From Maniola hyperantus (lineage: Eukaryota; Arthropoda; Insecta; Lepidoptera; Nymphalidae), in the NCBI RefSeq assembly GCF_902806685.2, contig NC_048556.1, positions 2,046,001-2,110,000 of the forward strand: a DNA stretch of 64,000 nt, written 5' to 3'. Shown here one piece after another: positions 41,390-53,119 of the stretch. Every line of letters begins with the position of its first letter. The stretch's first letter is position 1. The notes beneath the pieces were generated by a model that saw nothing but the letters and a program-made list of their open reading frames with translations, had not been told where the DNA came from and did not search any database. The position numbers and the translations under genes were made by a program.

Positions 41390-42085
41390 TTCGAACAAAC
41401 ATCATGAAACAAAAGTCATGTTTAACGAACACGTTATCTCAAGACCCGTCACCGTCGGGAATGTCAGCATCGAAGTTGTTCAAGAATATAACTACCTCGG
41501 CCAGATCATACAACTCGGTAGAAACAACTTCGACAAGGAAGCTGACAGAAGAATTCAGCTGGGCTGGGCAGCATTTTCAAAGCTACGACAGGTCTTCGAA
41601 TCGTCGATACCGCAAAGCCTTAAGACTAAGGTCTTCAACGAGTGTGTCCTACCTGTGATGACGTATGGAGCGGAAACGTGGACACTGACTGTTGGTCTCG
41701 TCCACAAACTAAAAGTCGCTCAGCGTGCTATGGAGCGAGCTATGTTGGGTATCACTCTCAGGGATAAAATCCGGAACGAGGAAATTCGCAGAAGAACAAA
41801 AGCGACCGACATAGCTCAAAGGATTAGCGCGCTGAAGTGGCAATGGGCAGGCCATGTCTGTCGCAGAACCGATGGCCGATGGGGCAGACGTGTTCTGGAG
41901 TGGAGACCGCGTACCGGTAAGCGCAGTGTAGGACGACCCCCCGCCCGCTGAACCGATGACCTGAAGAAGGTGGTGGGGAGCGGTTGGATGAGGAAGGCGG
42001 AGGACCGTGTTTGGTGGCGCGCTCTTGGAAAGGCCTATGTCCAGCAGTGGACGCAAACAGGCTGATGGATTGGATTGGATTGGAG
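41390..42085 (+). mobile_element. 5'-truncated LINE (RTE-like) with premature stop
   Basis: Carries the last ~220 codons of a non-LTR reverse transcriptase: FNEHVISRPVTVGNVSIEVV, YNYLGQIIQLGR, LKTKVFNECVLPVMTYGAET, RAMERAMLGITLRDKIRNEE and KWQWAGHV...GRRVLEWRPRTG, in one frame to 41951. There TGG has become TGA (after RPPAR). The frame then continues open as TDDLKKVV...AYVQQWTQTG to the natural stop at about 42064, followed by a (GATTG)n tail. The longest copy of this family here; not functional. Confidence 0.92.
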
Positions 42086-42089
42086 GTAT

Positions 42090-43990
42090 TCGAAATTCGA
42101 AAATTTTATTCTCTTTCCCGATATTCTAATTTCGAACAGGTAAACAACAATCGCATCGCAAATCCGAGGCAAGCAAGCGTAATAATAATGCGCACGCAAA
42201 AAATACCTTTGAAGTGGAACAAAGGGACTCGCGACAAATCGGTTCAAAAGAGATTGGGGGCGACGGATAATTTTCACTCGATACCGATCTGGCTACTTGA
42301 AAAAACCTTCCCCATACAACCGAATATAAACCCTATCTGTCTAGATTAAGGTGTATTTTACAATAGCGTAAATCGAAGCAATCTGTTAGGTTATTTACAG
42401 TGTAAGTTATAAGAAAAGAGGTTTTATGAAAGGAGTCGCGAAATGAGTTATATTTAATTTCGCAATGCTTCTTTCCGCTTCGGAAAATGCTGATGTTTGC
42501 ATTTGGATGTGAAATTGGCAAAAGGTTATATTAATTTATTTTAGAATCAAAGGCTTGGATTATTTTGGCTTAGCTCTACCTATTGTATTTTATATGATAA
42601 AATAATCAAAAAAATGTTTATGCAATGGAAAGAATTTGGCTTTTTTGTTTCCTCCGTGCCTCAAAGAGTCCCAAAACCCCCCCCCTTTTATATTATAATC
42701 AATCTACAAATACTTTTACTTAATATTATATTAGTGACGGTATAAAAGATATCGATGAAAATAATTAACTCAAGGTGAAAATCTCGTCAAAAGTTATATT
42801 ATCAGCTGCTTTAAAAACTATGCCATTTATCTTTTCTGGTTTATAAGCCAACAAAGTTTCTGTTTTCTTCCCGGTTAAACGTTACATTGATGTTTGATTT
42901 CACAATAAAAGATCTGACGACTTGAAGATTTTATCTGAACCATTCTGAAGTTTTACCGTTAAACTATGAATTCTATATGAATCGGTGAAACGGGAAATAC
43001 GTTTCATAGATAGCTTTATGGCTAACTTAGTAAACTGGCTGGTCATATCAATGGTATGGGGTATGTTACACTGAAGATCTTAAACATTTTGGTTGATTGG
43101 TCAAGTAGTAAAAGTTTGAAATATTTTGGGAAGTTTGCGATATAAAACAGTTACTTTGAATAGATACCCAAATTCTACATTTTGTTCGTCTTTTATATTT
43201 CTAACTTAGCATTTTTATCTTGTATTTATTAGTTTCCCAAACAAAAATGCCAGAGTTTTTAGGTCAATTTTCTGAAAAAGTCAGTTTCTTAGTGAACGTC
43301 TATGTTATAGAAAGAATCTGTATGCAAAATCCCTAGTTTTAAGATCCATCGGCTTGAGCTGTATGTTGATAATAATATAGTTAGTCAATTTATTATTTCA
43401 CATTTATTATATTAAATGGGGATAAATTAACAAAAGAAACGTATGAAAAAGCAGAATAATCGATGAAATTATTGTAAATTAACAAACTAAATAATAATCT
43501 CCAAGCCAACGAGTACCGGTGCTCTAAAACACACTATTTAGTAACATTAGTAGGAATAGACTAAACAAAAGTATCATGTATGAAAATCAAAACAATGGAT
43601 GAATTTGTAAATCAACAAACCAATGTTTTGTCAGCGTTATCTGAACAAATACATACGAATACGAGTGCGTTTAGGACGAGCCAGCAATAACCTATGACTT
43701 TAACTGTAAAGTGCCGTCATCACAAGGAATGGCGGACCAGCAATCTTGTAACAACGTCGTTAAAAACCGCGCGGGCAACAAATAATAATCTCAAAAGCCA
43801 ACGAGCATTGATGCTCTACAGTGACGTTTACGAGCGCACAAATAAATTAAATACGATCGTAAAAAATATCGAGCCGTATCGACGCGTGTCGCATCACTAT
43901 AAATAAAAATGAATAAAAATGTTGGACGCATAAACGCGTCACAATAAAAAGTTGAGTTATTCTTTTTTTTTTTTTCATTTTTTGCCACTA
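42090..43990. other. No gene seen
   Basis: AT-rich intergenic DNA. Two short similar segments (about 43492-43540 and 43782-43830, both with AGCCAACGAG and TGCTCTA) suggest an old local duplication. No exon recognised. Confidence 0.55.
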
Positions 43991-44006
43991 AAATATGGAC
44001 TTACTA

Positions 44007-44290
44007 GCTTGTACCCGGGACTTCGTCCGCGTGGACTACACTTTCAAACCCTTATTTTACGCCCTTATAGAGAAGGAGCCAGCGCGTGCCAGACCTATGT
44101 TATTTTATAAATGCTGAAAGTGTCTCTGTACATTGTCCCCAACACAGGGAGGAACGATCAGCGACTATGAAGTTTGGATCATAGAGGCTTTGGTAGATAG
44201 GTCCATTAGGGGTTCAATAATTAAAAATCATTTCACAGCGGCTGCCTTTAGTCATAATACGAGTACCTGCATGCCAAATTTCCTTATTTA
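44007..44290 (-). mobile_element. Hel-A element split by dispersed repeat C
   Basis: Antisense Hel-A 3' end (GGGACTTCGTCCGCGTGGAC, TTTACGCCCTTAT), then repeat C at about 44075-44150 and further sequence, and then more diverged Hel-A (GGGGTTCAATAATT, CATGCCAAATTTCC). Confidence 0.65.
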
Positions 44291-44718
44291 CCTACATTTG
44301 ACGCTAGGTAGCCTATAAAACGCCTATTTTTCTTTCATTTCACCGTGATTTCACGTCACCCATAGCCTAAATATTTGATATAATCGATTCAGGATCAAAC
44401 CGAGAGTTTCCCCCTCACTCTAGTTCACTCTGATAGAGGTCAGTGTGTTTTGCGCAGACAATATACATGTTTTTACACATTATTTATGGTCAAGTCGTAT
44501 TTTGGCTAATCGCTTGCTCGTAATAAACTGTGATCCCGTTCATCGTAAATGCATCGCGGCGTTGTCATAAACTGTTTATATATAGGAATATATTCCGTGT
44601 TATGATCAATTTTATTATGAGAATGCAACGAGCAATGCTATCTTTGGCTATAACAGTTGCTTTTTTGGTTGAACTTCATGTTCTCAAGCTCTATTATTAT
44701 CTGCAACACATATTATGG

Positions 44719-44800
44719 CCTAAGAGCCAGCGCGTGCCACACCTTTCTTATTTTATAAAAGCTGAAAGTTTCTATGCGTATTGTTCCCAACACTGGGAGG
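44719..44800 (+). repeat. Dispersed repeat C
   Basis: TAAGAGCCAGCGCGTGCCAC to CCCAACACTGGGAGGAAC; an uninterrupted copy with TTTCTTATTTTATAAAAGC. Confidence 0.85.
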
Positions 44801-44837
44801 AACTTTTTATTAAGTATAGATATACGATTCATACGAA

Positions 44838-45139
44838 TCCATACTAATAATAAAAATGCGAAAATATCTGTCTGTCAGTTACCATTTCAAGATTTTGACT
44901 ATAAGTATTTGATACAGAGATACCTTGGATCCCGGGATCCTGGAGACGGACGAAGCTTAACTTTTATCCCGAAGAAAAAGACCCATCCGGTTAACCGATT
45001 TTGACGGAATTTATTACAGAGATAGGGTACATCTCGGAGATGTACATAGCTACAACTTTTATCACGGAAAATCAAAAAGCTCATTCAGAACTTTTAAAAA
45101 ACCCAAATCCAAGCGGATGAAGTCGCGGGCAATATCTAG
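44838..45139 (+). mobile_element. Hel-B element, complete
   Basis: 302 bp, A before TCCATACTAATAATAAAAAT, and GCGGGCAATATCTAG before T. Contains GGATCCCGGGATCCTGG and two blocks of the CCCGG/AAAATC motif. Confidence 0.85.
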
Positions 45140-45419
45140 TGCCAATATAAAGAACAATTAGCACTAAATACCCTTGTAATATCACAATAGCTGCATCGTC
45201 CTTTATGACCATCATAAAATGGTTATAATATCTTAATAGGTACTTTCCATAAAATATGACGTCACTAACATGCGCACGCGTCTCGAAAGTAAAAGCGATA
45301 TAAAATCTGATTTTTCATAGTGACGACGACGGCGCGACGTGGTGAAGGGATTTTTATGATATCGCACAGTTTTAGGGTTCCCTAGAACTAAAAGAAAGAA
45401 ATTTTAGAAATAACTATAC

Positions 45420-45916
45420 TTTGCAAACATAAATTCTGTAGTTTTTTCTCAATAATACTTTTCCTAAACCGCGTGCTTGATTTCGGTGAAAATCATCGTG
45501 CCTCTCACCTTTCTCATACAAAGTCAAGTGAAAAGCAAACAAGTTACCCACGCCACGTGCGCTGCCAATTGGGTATTTTACTACTTTTGAATTTGATAAA
45601 TATTATTATTTTATTTACGTATAAGTTACAGGCATTTTAATTTTGGAGTGGGAGGGTCTTCTATCCCTTTCTCGCAAAACGAAAATTTGTTTGAAACCGC
45701 ACGAAGCTACTACGGCATTAGTCAAAATGACGTCATAATTATATATCGCTATCTCTGTCTAATCAGAAATATTTAAATGCTTATAACTTTTTCGATATTT
45801 GATCGATTTAATTAGTTTTTTCAGTTTACGTCATTATTTTTATCATAGTTTATAATAAAGTAATAAAAACATTGGAGTCGACTACCCAATTTCGGTCGAG
45901 CGTACTGCGTCACCTT
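45420..45916 (+). repeat. Dispersed repeat D interrupted by an AATT-flanked MITE
   Basis: Matches 12545-12757 on both sides of the insertion (CTTTGCAAAC to CGCTGCCAATT, then AATTTCGGTCGAGCGTACTG). Confidence 0.85.
45571..45887. mobile_element. MITE-N, AATT target duplication
   Basis: 317 bp, ends GGGTATTTTACTAC and GTCGACTACCC, flanked by AATT at 45567-45570 and 45888-45891. Removing it plus one AATT restores GCCAATTTCGG as in the copy at 12707. A second copy in the opposite orientation is at 56040-56408. Confidence 0.9.
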
Positions 45917-46171
45917 AAACATAAGGAACCAAAAAATAAAGGGCAAAACAACCAGATCAATGGTTCCATTTAAAACCGTCTCATCTCATTTAAAGTGTTT
46001 ATTGACAATTAAAGTTTGTAATGTGCCTTGATGAGGTCGAATAATAATTTCGTTAACGAGTTACTTTTATTGGTGTTCGTAAATTTCGGATTTGTTTCGG
46101 TACTTGTGATGCGTTTATGTAATTAAGTTGGGAGGAATTATATTATTGTAAGAACACATACCTACTTGCTA

Positions 46172-46440
46172 CAAAGCTGTGATAGTCTAGTGGTTAGGAC
46201 GTCCGCCTTCTAATCGGAGGTCGGGGGTTCGAGCCCGGGCACGCACCTCTAATTACTTGCTTTTACGGTGAACGAAAACATCGTGAGGAAACCTACATGC
46301 CTGAGAGTTCTCCATAATGTTCTCAAAGGTGTGTGAAGTCTACCAATCCGCTCATGTCCAGCGTGGTAGACTATGGCCAAAACCCTTCACTTTGAGAGGA
46401 GACCCGTGCTCTGTAGTGAGCCGGCAATGGGTTGTGTTAA
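46172..46440 (+). mobile_element. tRNA-derived SINE-1, best full-length copy
   Basis: Head with A-box-like TAGTCTAGTGGTTAGGA and B box GGTTCGAGCCC, the body with CATCGTGAGGAAACC and GTGGTAGACTATGGCCAAA, ending GTAGTGAGCCGGCAATGGGT. A head-only fragment follows at 46453-46506. Confidence 0.92.
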
Positions 46441-46509
46441 CTTGACTTTACTGTAGCTGTGATAGCCTCGTGCTTAAGACTTCGGTCTCCAATCCAAGGT
46501 GAAACCCGA

Positions 46510-47228
46510 AAAATAAAAAAATAAAGCTTAATAAATCTTTAAAATAGAACAGAACAAAAAAATACAATGGAGAAGCAAATAAAAAAATCTTATTAATTTT
46601 TTATTAGCAGCTTTAAGATACAGCGATTACCTCGCATAAAAAAATTAATGACATTTCATAATAAAAACGGCATTTGCTATCTAAAATTTATTGTAACGCA
46701 GACGATCCCGATTCCTCGTCTTTTTGACAATAAAAAAACTTTCAAACGTTTTTACGCGCGTTTTATTTCGTGCTTTTTAAAATTCGAACGCTAAAACAAA
46801 ATGGCGGATTCACGAGCCTCTCTAAAACAATAATAAAAATTATAACGTCTACACTTTTGTTTCGCGTAGATAAGGGGAATTTTCTTATGATTTTAATTTT
46901 TATAGCAAATCTTTTATCTGTTCTTATTATGTTTGTATCTGTAAAAAAAATAAAAACTGTAACAATAGAATAGGGTGAAATCAGAGAGATATCTTTTTCT
47001 AGAGCGTACAATGTCCTACAATATATTTTATAACCCGATTTTAAACTTCATAGGATATTATTTACTTAATCTAGTAATTATCGAGTATGGGAAAAATAAT
47101 TATGTAAATGTTTTACTCGAATAGATTGATGTGGCGTTTTACAAGTGTGATCCTATTTTTTTTATTATAATTTTAGTTACTTTACCCGTGTAAAAATAGG
47201 TATTTTGATAAATTCTCTAATAAATTAG
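46510..47228. other. No gene seen
   Basis: AT-rich sequence; no recognised element. Confidence 0.5.
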
Positions 47229-47229
47229 G

Positions 47230-47405
47230 TACAGTAGGTACGCGGCAGAAAATAATGTACATCGGCCTTTAGAATGACATTTCGGTTTTGTAGAGCGTTG
47301 TCTCTGCCACTCATACGTATGTGACGTTTTGTCGGTCTCAACGACAGAGACAATGCTCTACAAATCCGCTATCTCATTGTACATTATTTTCTGACGCGTA
47401 CTGTA
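47230..47405. mobile_element. MITE-M1
   Basis: TACAGTAGGTACGCGGCAGA at the left, TCTGACGCGTACTGTA at the right, with TGTAGAGCGTTGTCTCTG inside. 176 bp including terminal TA. Confidence 0.85.
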
Positions 47406-47886
47406 CTATAATCTATCCACGGAAAGAAGTTGGTAGCGGGCTCTCTTTGTTACGCAATCCCATACAAATGACAGAGACCAAAATCTCATTGGACGTTAAA
47501 CATTTTGAGTCAGCCACCATATTCTTTCTCTCTTCTTCAATGTCGGTTAGAACCCCCATTATTTCACCAAACTCCAAAATCCATCGTTTACTTTAACAAC
47601 TGATATGAAACGCATTTTCTATCCGTTATAAAAAAGAAAAGTCTTAAATTTAATATCCTTTTTATTGCTAGGATTACAATAACCGGGGAGTGTGTGGGGA
47701 GCTTTATTTTTACGTGTGTGGGGACTTTAAAAATAAGCAGGTTCCCGGATATAAAATACATTTTATTAGATAAACAGCGGAAAATAATAAAAAAATACAT
47801 TATGCAGGATTTAAGTAGGTACCTACGTACGTAGTACTATGTGTGTATGTAAAGGTGAACTACTCGCAGAAGAATATGTTGTAGTA

Positions 47887-47963
47887 TAAGTCCCGCAAAT
47901 TGCGCGTGGCCGCCATTTTGGTGACGTCAGCACTAGACTAAAGTTTCGAGCTGATGGGTATTC
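47887..47963 (+). mobile_element. AGTCCCGCAAAT MITE, left half
   Basis: AAGTCCCGCAAATTGCGCGTG, GACGTCAGCACTAGACTAAA, TTTCGAGCTGATGGGTAT, then truncated. Confidence 0.75.
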
Positions 47964-48132
47964 TTTAAAAAAAAATTAGTGCACGTATTTATGAATATAA
48001 GAACTAAGATAACTAAGTAATCATTATCATGATCAACCTATCTATATAATATGTCATCAGTCATTACCTACTGGCAACATGCACTGTTCCAAGACTTCGG
48101 TTTTTAAACACTGAGACGTTTTTGATGGTGAC

Positions 48133-48310
48133 ATACACCATTGCGAGGTCGCCATTCCAGCACCTTGGGACCTCGCACCGGAAGACGCAGTGTTAGAAGA
48201 CCCCCCCACTAGGTGGACGGACGACATCAGACGAGTCGCATGGAGCCGCTGGATTCAGGCGGCGCAAGACCGTGGCGTGTGGATATCTATCGGTTTATGA
48301 TGATGATGAC
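48133..48310 (+). mobile_element. LINE (RTE-like) 3'-end fragment
   Basis: GGACCTCGCACCGGAAGACG, CACTAGGTGGACGGACGACA, GGCGCAAGACCGTGGCGTGT and a TGATGATGATGA tail. The flanking GACATGCACTGTTC...GAGACGTTTTTGATGGTGAC repeat (48070-48130 and 48307-48365) is a direct repeat on both sides. Confidence 0.8.
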
Positions 48311-48607
48311 ATGCACTGTTCGCAAACTTCGGTTTTTAAACACTGAGACGTTTTTGATGGTGACATACATGATACACCATCGAAAAAGTAACATGTAACT
48401 TTTTATTCCCATATAAAACGTTTAAGGTAGCGCCTCCATAGATTTCCATAACAAATGGTGAGCACATAAAGTTGTTATTAACAATAACTCGCATGCGGCG
48501 CGTTGGTTATCAGCACGCGTTCAATCGTAAAACGAGGTTTTTAACACTTGTGCTGTTAAATGTGGCAATTTGTTGCGTATATGTTACATTATGTTACTTA
48601 CTACTAA

Positions 48608-48839
48608 TCTTTAAATATATAAAAGGAAAAGGTGGCTGACTGACTGACTGACTGATCTATCAACGCACAGCTCAAACTACTGGACGGATCGGGCTGAAAT
48701 TTGGCATTCAGATAGCTATTATGACGTAGGCATCCACGAAAAAAGGATTTATTTCAATTTTTTTTTTTCAAAAAATGAGTAAAATATGGGTCTGAAATTT
48801 GAGTAGTCCATGCAGAAGAAGTCGTCGAGCATAAGCTAG
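48608..48839 (+). mobile_element. Hel-A element, first of a head-to-tail pair
   Basis: A before TCTTTAAATATATAAAAGG; ends GAGCATAAGCTAG at 48839, directly joined to the TC of the next copy. Confidence 0.9.
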
Positions 48840-49060
48840 TCTAGATATACAAAAGGAAAAGCTGACTGACTGACTCATCTATCAAGCACAAGATCAAGCA
48901 CACCTCATGGACGTATAAAGCTGAAATTTGGAATGCAGATAGCTATTATAACGTAGACATCCGATAAGAAAGGATTTTTGAAAATTCAATTCCTAAAGGG
49001 GTAAAACAGGTATTTGAAATTTGTGTAGTCTACGCGGACAAAGTCGCCGGCATAACCTGG
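48840..49060 (+). mobile_element. Hel-A element, second of a head-to-tail pair
   Basis: Starts TCTAGATATACAAAAGG at the base after the first copy's CTAG. Ends CATAACCTGG (CTGG still fits CTRR) before T. Confidence 0.88.
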
Positions 49061-49441
49061 TCATTTATAAAAAGAAATATCAAGATTCAGGTAGCTGTAA
49101 GATGGGGGTACATAATTACATGTAATTCAGAATCATACAATTTGCCACCCCGCTCTTATCTGATGAGAAACGCATAAGTAACAAAATGTAAATAAAAAAT
49201 CGTATCCGCGAGGGAAATACACCGGTGACGGTTTATCTTTCCTTTTTCTTACGAATTATGACGTCTCACCAAATTCACATCTCAGGATTAGGTACGCAAA
49301 TATTACTTTGAAAATTATGGCGGATATTTTGCATAAAGTAAGCAGATATAGTACCATTTTTTTACATGGTGTTATGTCTTGTACAATGATACGGAACCCG
49401 ATAAGTCCGACTCGCACTTGTCCGGTTTTTTTTAAATAGAG

Positions 49442-50578
49442 ATAGCGAGCAAACATGCAGGCGGGTCCCTTGATGTTAAGTGATTACCGCCGCCCATGAA
49501 TATTTGCAGCACCAGAGGAACCGCCGATGCGTTGCCGTCCTTTTAGGAATTTGTTGGTCCGCCCCTTGAATAACCCCATGTTGTAATCTAGTGGGAACAC
49601 CGCCGATGGGAGTTGGTTCCACAGTTTGCATGTGCGTGGAAAGAAGGATCTGGCACAGCGGACGGTCGAAGTGCACCAGACACCCAGGTGGTAAGGGGGT
49701 GGATGTTTTCATACCTTAATTAATGAGTTTGCTAATTTAAAAAAAAAAAATAGCGAGCAAACGAGCAAGCAGGTCATTACCGCCGCCCCTGAACATTTTC
49801 AGCACCAGAGCACACGAGTAGATATCCCAGAGGGACCGCCAATGCGTTGCCGGCCTTTTAGGAATTTTTTGGTCCGTCCCTTGAATAACCCCATGTTGTA
49901 ATCTAGTGGGAACACCGCCGATGGGAGTTGGTTCCACAGTTTGCATGTGCGTGGAAAGAAGGATCTGGCACAGCGGACGGTCGAAGTGCACCAGACACCC
50001 AGGTGGTAAGGGGGTGGATGTTTTCATACCTTAATTAATGAGTTTGCTAATTTAAAAAAAAAAAATAGCGAGCAAACGAGCAAGCAGGTCATTACCGCCG
50101 CCCCTGAACATTTTCAGCACCAGAGCACACGAGTAGATATCCCAGAGGGACCGCCAATGCGTTGCCGGCCTTTTAGGAATTTTTTGGTCCGTCCCTTGAA
50201 TAACCCCATGTTGTAATCTAGTGGGAACACCGCCGATGGGAGTTGGTTCCACAGTTTGCATGTGCGTGGAAAGAAGGATCTGGCACAGCGGACGGTCGAA
50301 GTGCACCAGACACCCAGGTGGTAAGGGGGTGGATGTTTTCATACCTTAATTAATGAGTTTGCTAATTAAAAAAAAAAAAATAGCGAGCAAACGAGCAAGC
50401 AGGTCATTACCGCCGCCCCTGAACATTTGCAGCACCAGAGCACACGAGTAGATATCCCAGAGGAACCGCCGATGCGTTGCCGGCCTTTTAGGAATTTGTT
50501 GGTCCGCCCCTTGAATAACCCCATGTTATAATCTAGTGGGAACACCGCCGATGGGAGTTGGTTCCACAGTTTGCATGG
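49442..50578 (-). repeat. Tandem array of a ~315-bp repeat, 3.6 units
   Basis: Units begin TAGCGAGCAAAC at 49442, 49751, 50066 and 50381 (309, 315, 315 and about 198 bp). The second and third are practically identical. Each carries a minus-strand frame of 70-96 codons (MKTSTPLPPGCLVHFDRPLC, then HMQTVEPTPIGGVPTRL) that comes from a widespread lepidopteran repeat; the frame is probably incidental. A poly(A) stretch at each junction suggests duplication of a retroposed copy. Confidence 0.9.
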
Positions 50579-50604
50579 GTGCATATTAGGTACATTTATA
50601 ACAT

Positions 50605-50802
50605 ACTAGGTGATGCCCGAGACTTCGTCCGCGTAAGTTTCAGTTTTTAAAAAGCCCGTGGAAACTCTTCGATTTTCCGGAATAAAAAGTAGTATTGCTA
50701 TCTCTGTACTAAATTTCGTCAAAATCGGTTGAACTGATGGGCCGTGAAAGGCTAGCAGACAGACAGACAGACACACTTACACATTTATAATATTAGTATG
50801 GA
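50605..50802 (-). mobile_element. Hel-B element, complete
   Basis: 198 bp. On the minus strand A precedes TCCATACTAATATTATAAAT; it ends CGGGCATCACCTAG before T. Contains the (CAGA)n stretch and CCGGAATAAAAAGTAG. Confidence 0.88.
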
Positions 50803-51082
50803 TTTAGAATTCTATGAAAATGAAAAGTATTATTACCTACCCTAAGATACGGGATCTCCTAGTTTTTTTTGGTTATAAATAAATATTCATTCATTCATTC
50901 ATTCTAGGGCTGCATGTGCCCTTATAAAAATTTAATAAAGACATCACTCGCTTCATATCTCAAATCAAATATCATCAAAGCAAATCACAGTTTTAATAAA
51001 AAGTGAAAATCCCACAAAGAGTGCTTGTATCCACAAATATACCTTGCTTTTTAGGGTTCCGTACCCGAAGGGAGCCATGGCA

Positions 51083-51368
51083 CCGATTCTAAGCACAACC
51101 TAATTTTAGAGTATTCGCACCCTCTTCTTACTATTGTAATATGAAAAGGACAGAAGCAGTTTGACATTTCTAAGTTTAATTTTTAGATGGTAAGACCCAT
51201 GATTTTAGCACGCACTCGCGAACCTACTGTTTAAATTTGTATTGTGCACTAAAATTTAGAGTCTTTAAATGTGAAAGTCATGTTCCGTTCCTTTTTTAGC
51301 ATTAGTAAAAAGAAAAGGATGCAGATACTTTAAATTTAGTTTAGAGAGAGACTAGAGAATCGGGGCCA
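51083..51368 (-). mobile_element. MITE with GGCCCCGATTCT ends, second copy
   Basis: Inverted copy of 10958-11245 with the same internal blocks (TCTAGTCTCTCTCTAAAC, CGCGAGTGCGTGCTAAAATC). It is inserted in a GGGTTCCGTACCCGAAGG repeat starting at about 51054. Confidence 0.85.
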
Positions 51369-51559
51369 ATGGGGTCCTAATTTTAAGTTTACGCTATCTG
51401 TCCGACTGCCTGTCAGCGGGCTGTATCTCATAAACCATACTAGGTAGAGTAGAAATTTTCACAGAATGTGTATTTTTATTGCCGCTATAACAACAAATAA
51501 TAAAAAACCAAGATAGCGAATTTGAAAGCAAAAAGTAGGTACATAATATATTTAGATTT

Positions 51560-51693
51560 GGGCTTTGTAGAGCGTTGTCTCTGTCACTCATATCTATATG
51601 ACGGTTTGTCGATCTCAACGACAGATACAATGCTCTTCAAATCTGCTATCTCCTTCTAATGTACATCATTTTTTACCGCGTATACCTACTGTA
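51560..51693. mobile_element. MITE-M1, left end lost
   Basis: GGGCTTTGTAGAGCGTTGTC to TTTTTACCGCGTATACCTAC and TGTA. Confidence 0.75.
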
Positions 51694-51987
51694 CTTTGTA
51701 AGATGGTACCTACGGAATCTTTCGTGTAAGAGTTCGATTCGCACTTGACCGGCTTTTGTATCTGTGAAGATGTACCTTCAAACCCTCTGCAATATTTTAA
51801 ACATATCGTAATGAAATCGGAAGGAAAAATTAGAGTTTTTGTCATTCATACCGGTTTTTATGAGAGTCTGGCGTCTTGCGTCTTGATATTAAAATTTATC
51901 AGATTTCAGTAATGCGATCTTCGCAAATGAAAATGCTGAGATGAATGAAAGCATTAATAATATTACATTCAGGTATAACAACAAAAA

Positions 51988-52145
51988 CTCTCAATAGCTC
52001 AATGGTTAAAGGAGCGGACTGAAACCCGAAAGGTCGGCGGTTCAAAACCCGCCCGTTGCACTATGCTCGTATCCACTCCTAGTTTATTTGGAGGGAAAAG
52101 GGGAATATTAGTCATGATTCACGGCTTATTAACTATGTTCTTTAA
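51988..52145 (+). mobile_element. tRNA-derived SINE-2, second copy
   Basis: TCTCAATAGCTCAATGGTTA, GGACTGAAACCCGAAAGGTC, GGTTCAAAACCCGCCCGTTG, then GGAGGGAAAAGGGGAATATT. Confidence 0.8.
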
Positions 52146-52326
52146 AAAAATATATACAGATTCAAAAAAAATCGAGTCAATGGAAATAGTTCTGTGGAAA
52201 TTCGGTGCTTGACTCACGAAGCTGATTCATTAGGTACGAAGGAATTCACAAGGAACAGAAAGTTCTAAACTCTAAAACACAAATTAATGTAATACCGTAT
52301 TAAATGTTTATAACATTATAAATCAT

Positions 52327-52718
52327 TCATCATCATTATCATCAACCGATAGACCTTCACAGCTGGACAAACGTCTCTTATAGGGACTTCCACACGCCAC
52401 GGTCTTGCGCCGCCTGAATCCAGCGGCTCCTTTGCGACTCGTCTAATGTCGTCCGTCCACCTAGTGGGGGGATCTTCCAACGCTGCGCCTTCCGGTGCGA
52501 GGTCGCCGTTCCAGCACCTTGGGACCCCAACGTCTATCGGTTATACGAACTATGTGCCCTGCCCACTGCCACTTCAGCTTCGCAACCCGTTGAGCTATGT
52601 CGGTTACTCTAGTTCTCCTACGAATCTCTTCATTTCTGATTTGGTCACGTAGAGAAACTCCAACTAGCTCTCTCCATCGCCCGCTGAGTGACTCTAAGCT
52701 TTCTTCTGAGGCCCATAA
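52327..52718 (-). mobile_element. LINE (RTE-like) ORF2 3' end
   Basis: Antisense: an ATCATCATTATCATCAACCG tail, then VSLRDQIRNEEIRRRTRVTD, AKLKWQWAGHIVRITDRRWG and RRPRTGRRSVGR on the minus strand. Ends at CATAAATCATTAATAA. Confidence 0.88.
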
Positions 52719-52900
52719 ATCATTAATAAACAATAATAACCTCATTGAAACAGAAGTAAATTAATTCTTAAGGTGCGTATCCAACCCTTTGTTGCCACCT
52801 GTAGTCATGGGAATGCGCAAACACAATAGCGATAGTGAAGGGTTAGATCTATGGGATAACTTAACCGTAGCAATATCAAGGATCTTATTCTAGAATAGAA

Positions 52901-53115
52901 CTAGCTTGCTCGCGACTTCGTACGCGTGGACTACACAAATTTGAAACCCCTATTTCACCCCCTTAGGGGTTGAATTTTCAAAAATCCTTTCTTAGCGGAT
53001 GCCTAAGTCATAATAGCTATCTGCACGCCAAATTTCAGCCCGATCCGTCCAATAGTTTGAGCTGTGCGTTGATAGATCAGTCAGTCAGTCACCTTTTCCT
53101 TTTATATATTTAAGA
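52901..53115 (-). mobile_element. Hel-A element
   Basis: Plus-strand order CTAGCTTGCTCGCGACTTCG, CCCCCTTAGGGGTTGAATTT, ATAGATCAGTCAGTCAGTCA, CCTTTTATATATTTAAGA. The 3' end has the expected A/T flank; the 5' flank is not A. Confidence 0.88.
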
Positions 53116-53119
53116 AATA

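Noticed and set aside
49476..50342. Family of minus-strand genes MKTSTPLPPGCLVHF...
   Set aside because: The frames are copies of one dispersed repeat in tandem, with poly(A) at each junction and no splice or promoter signals; kept as a repeat.
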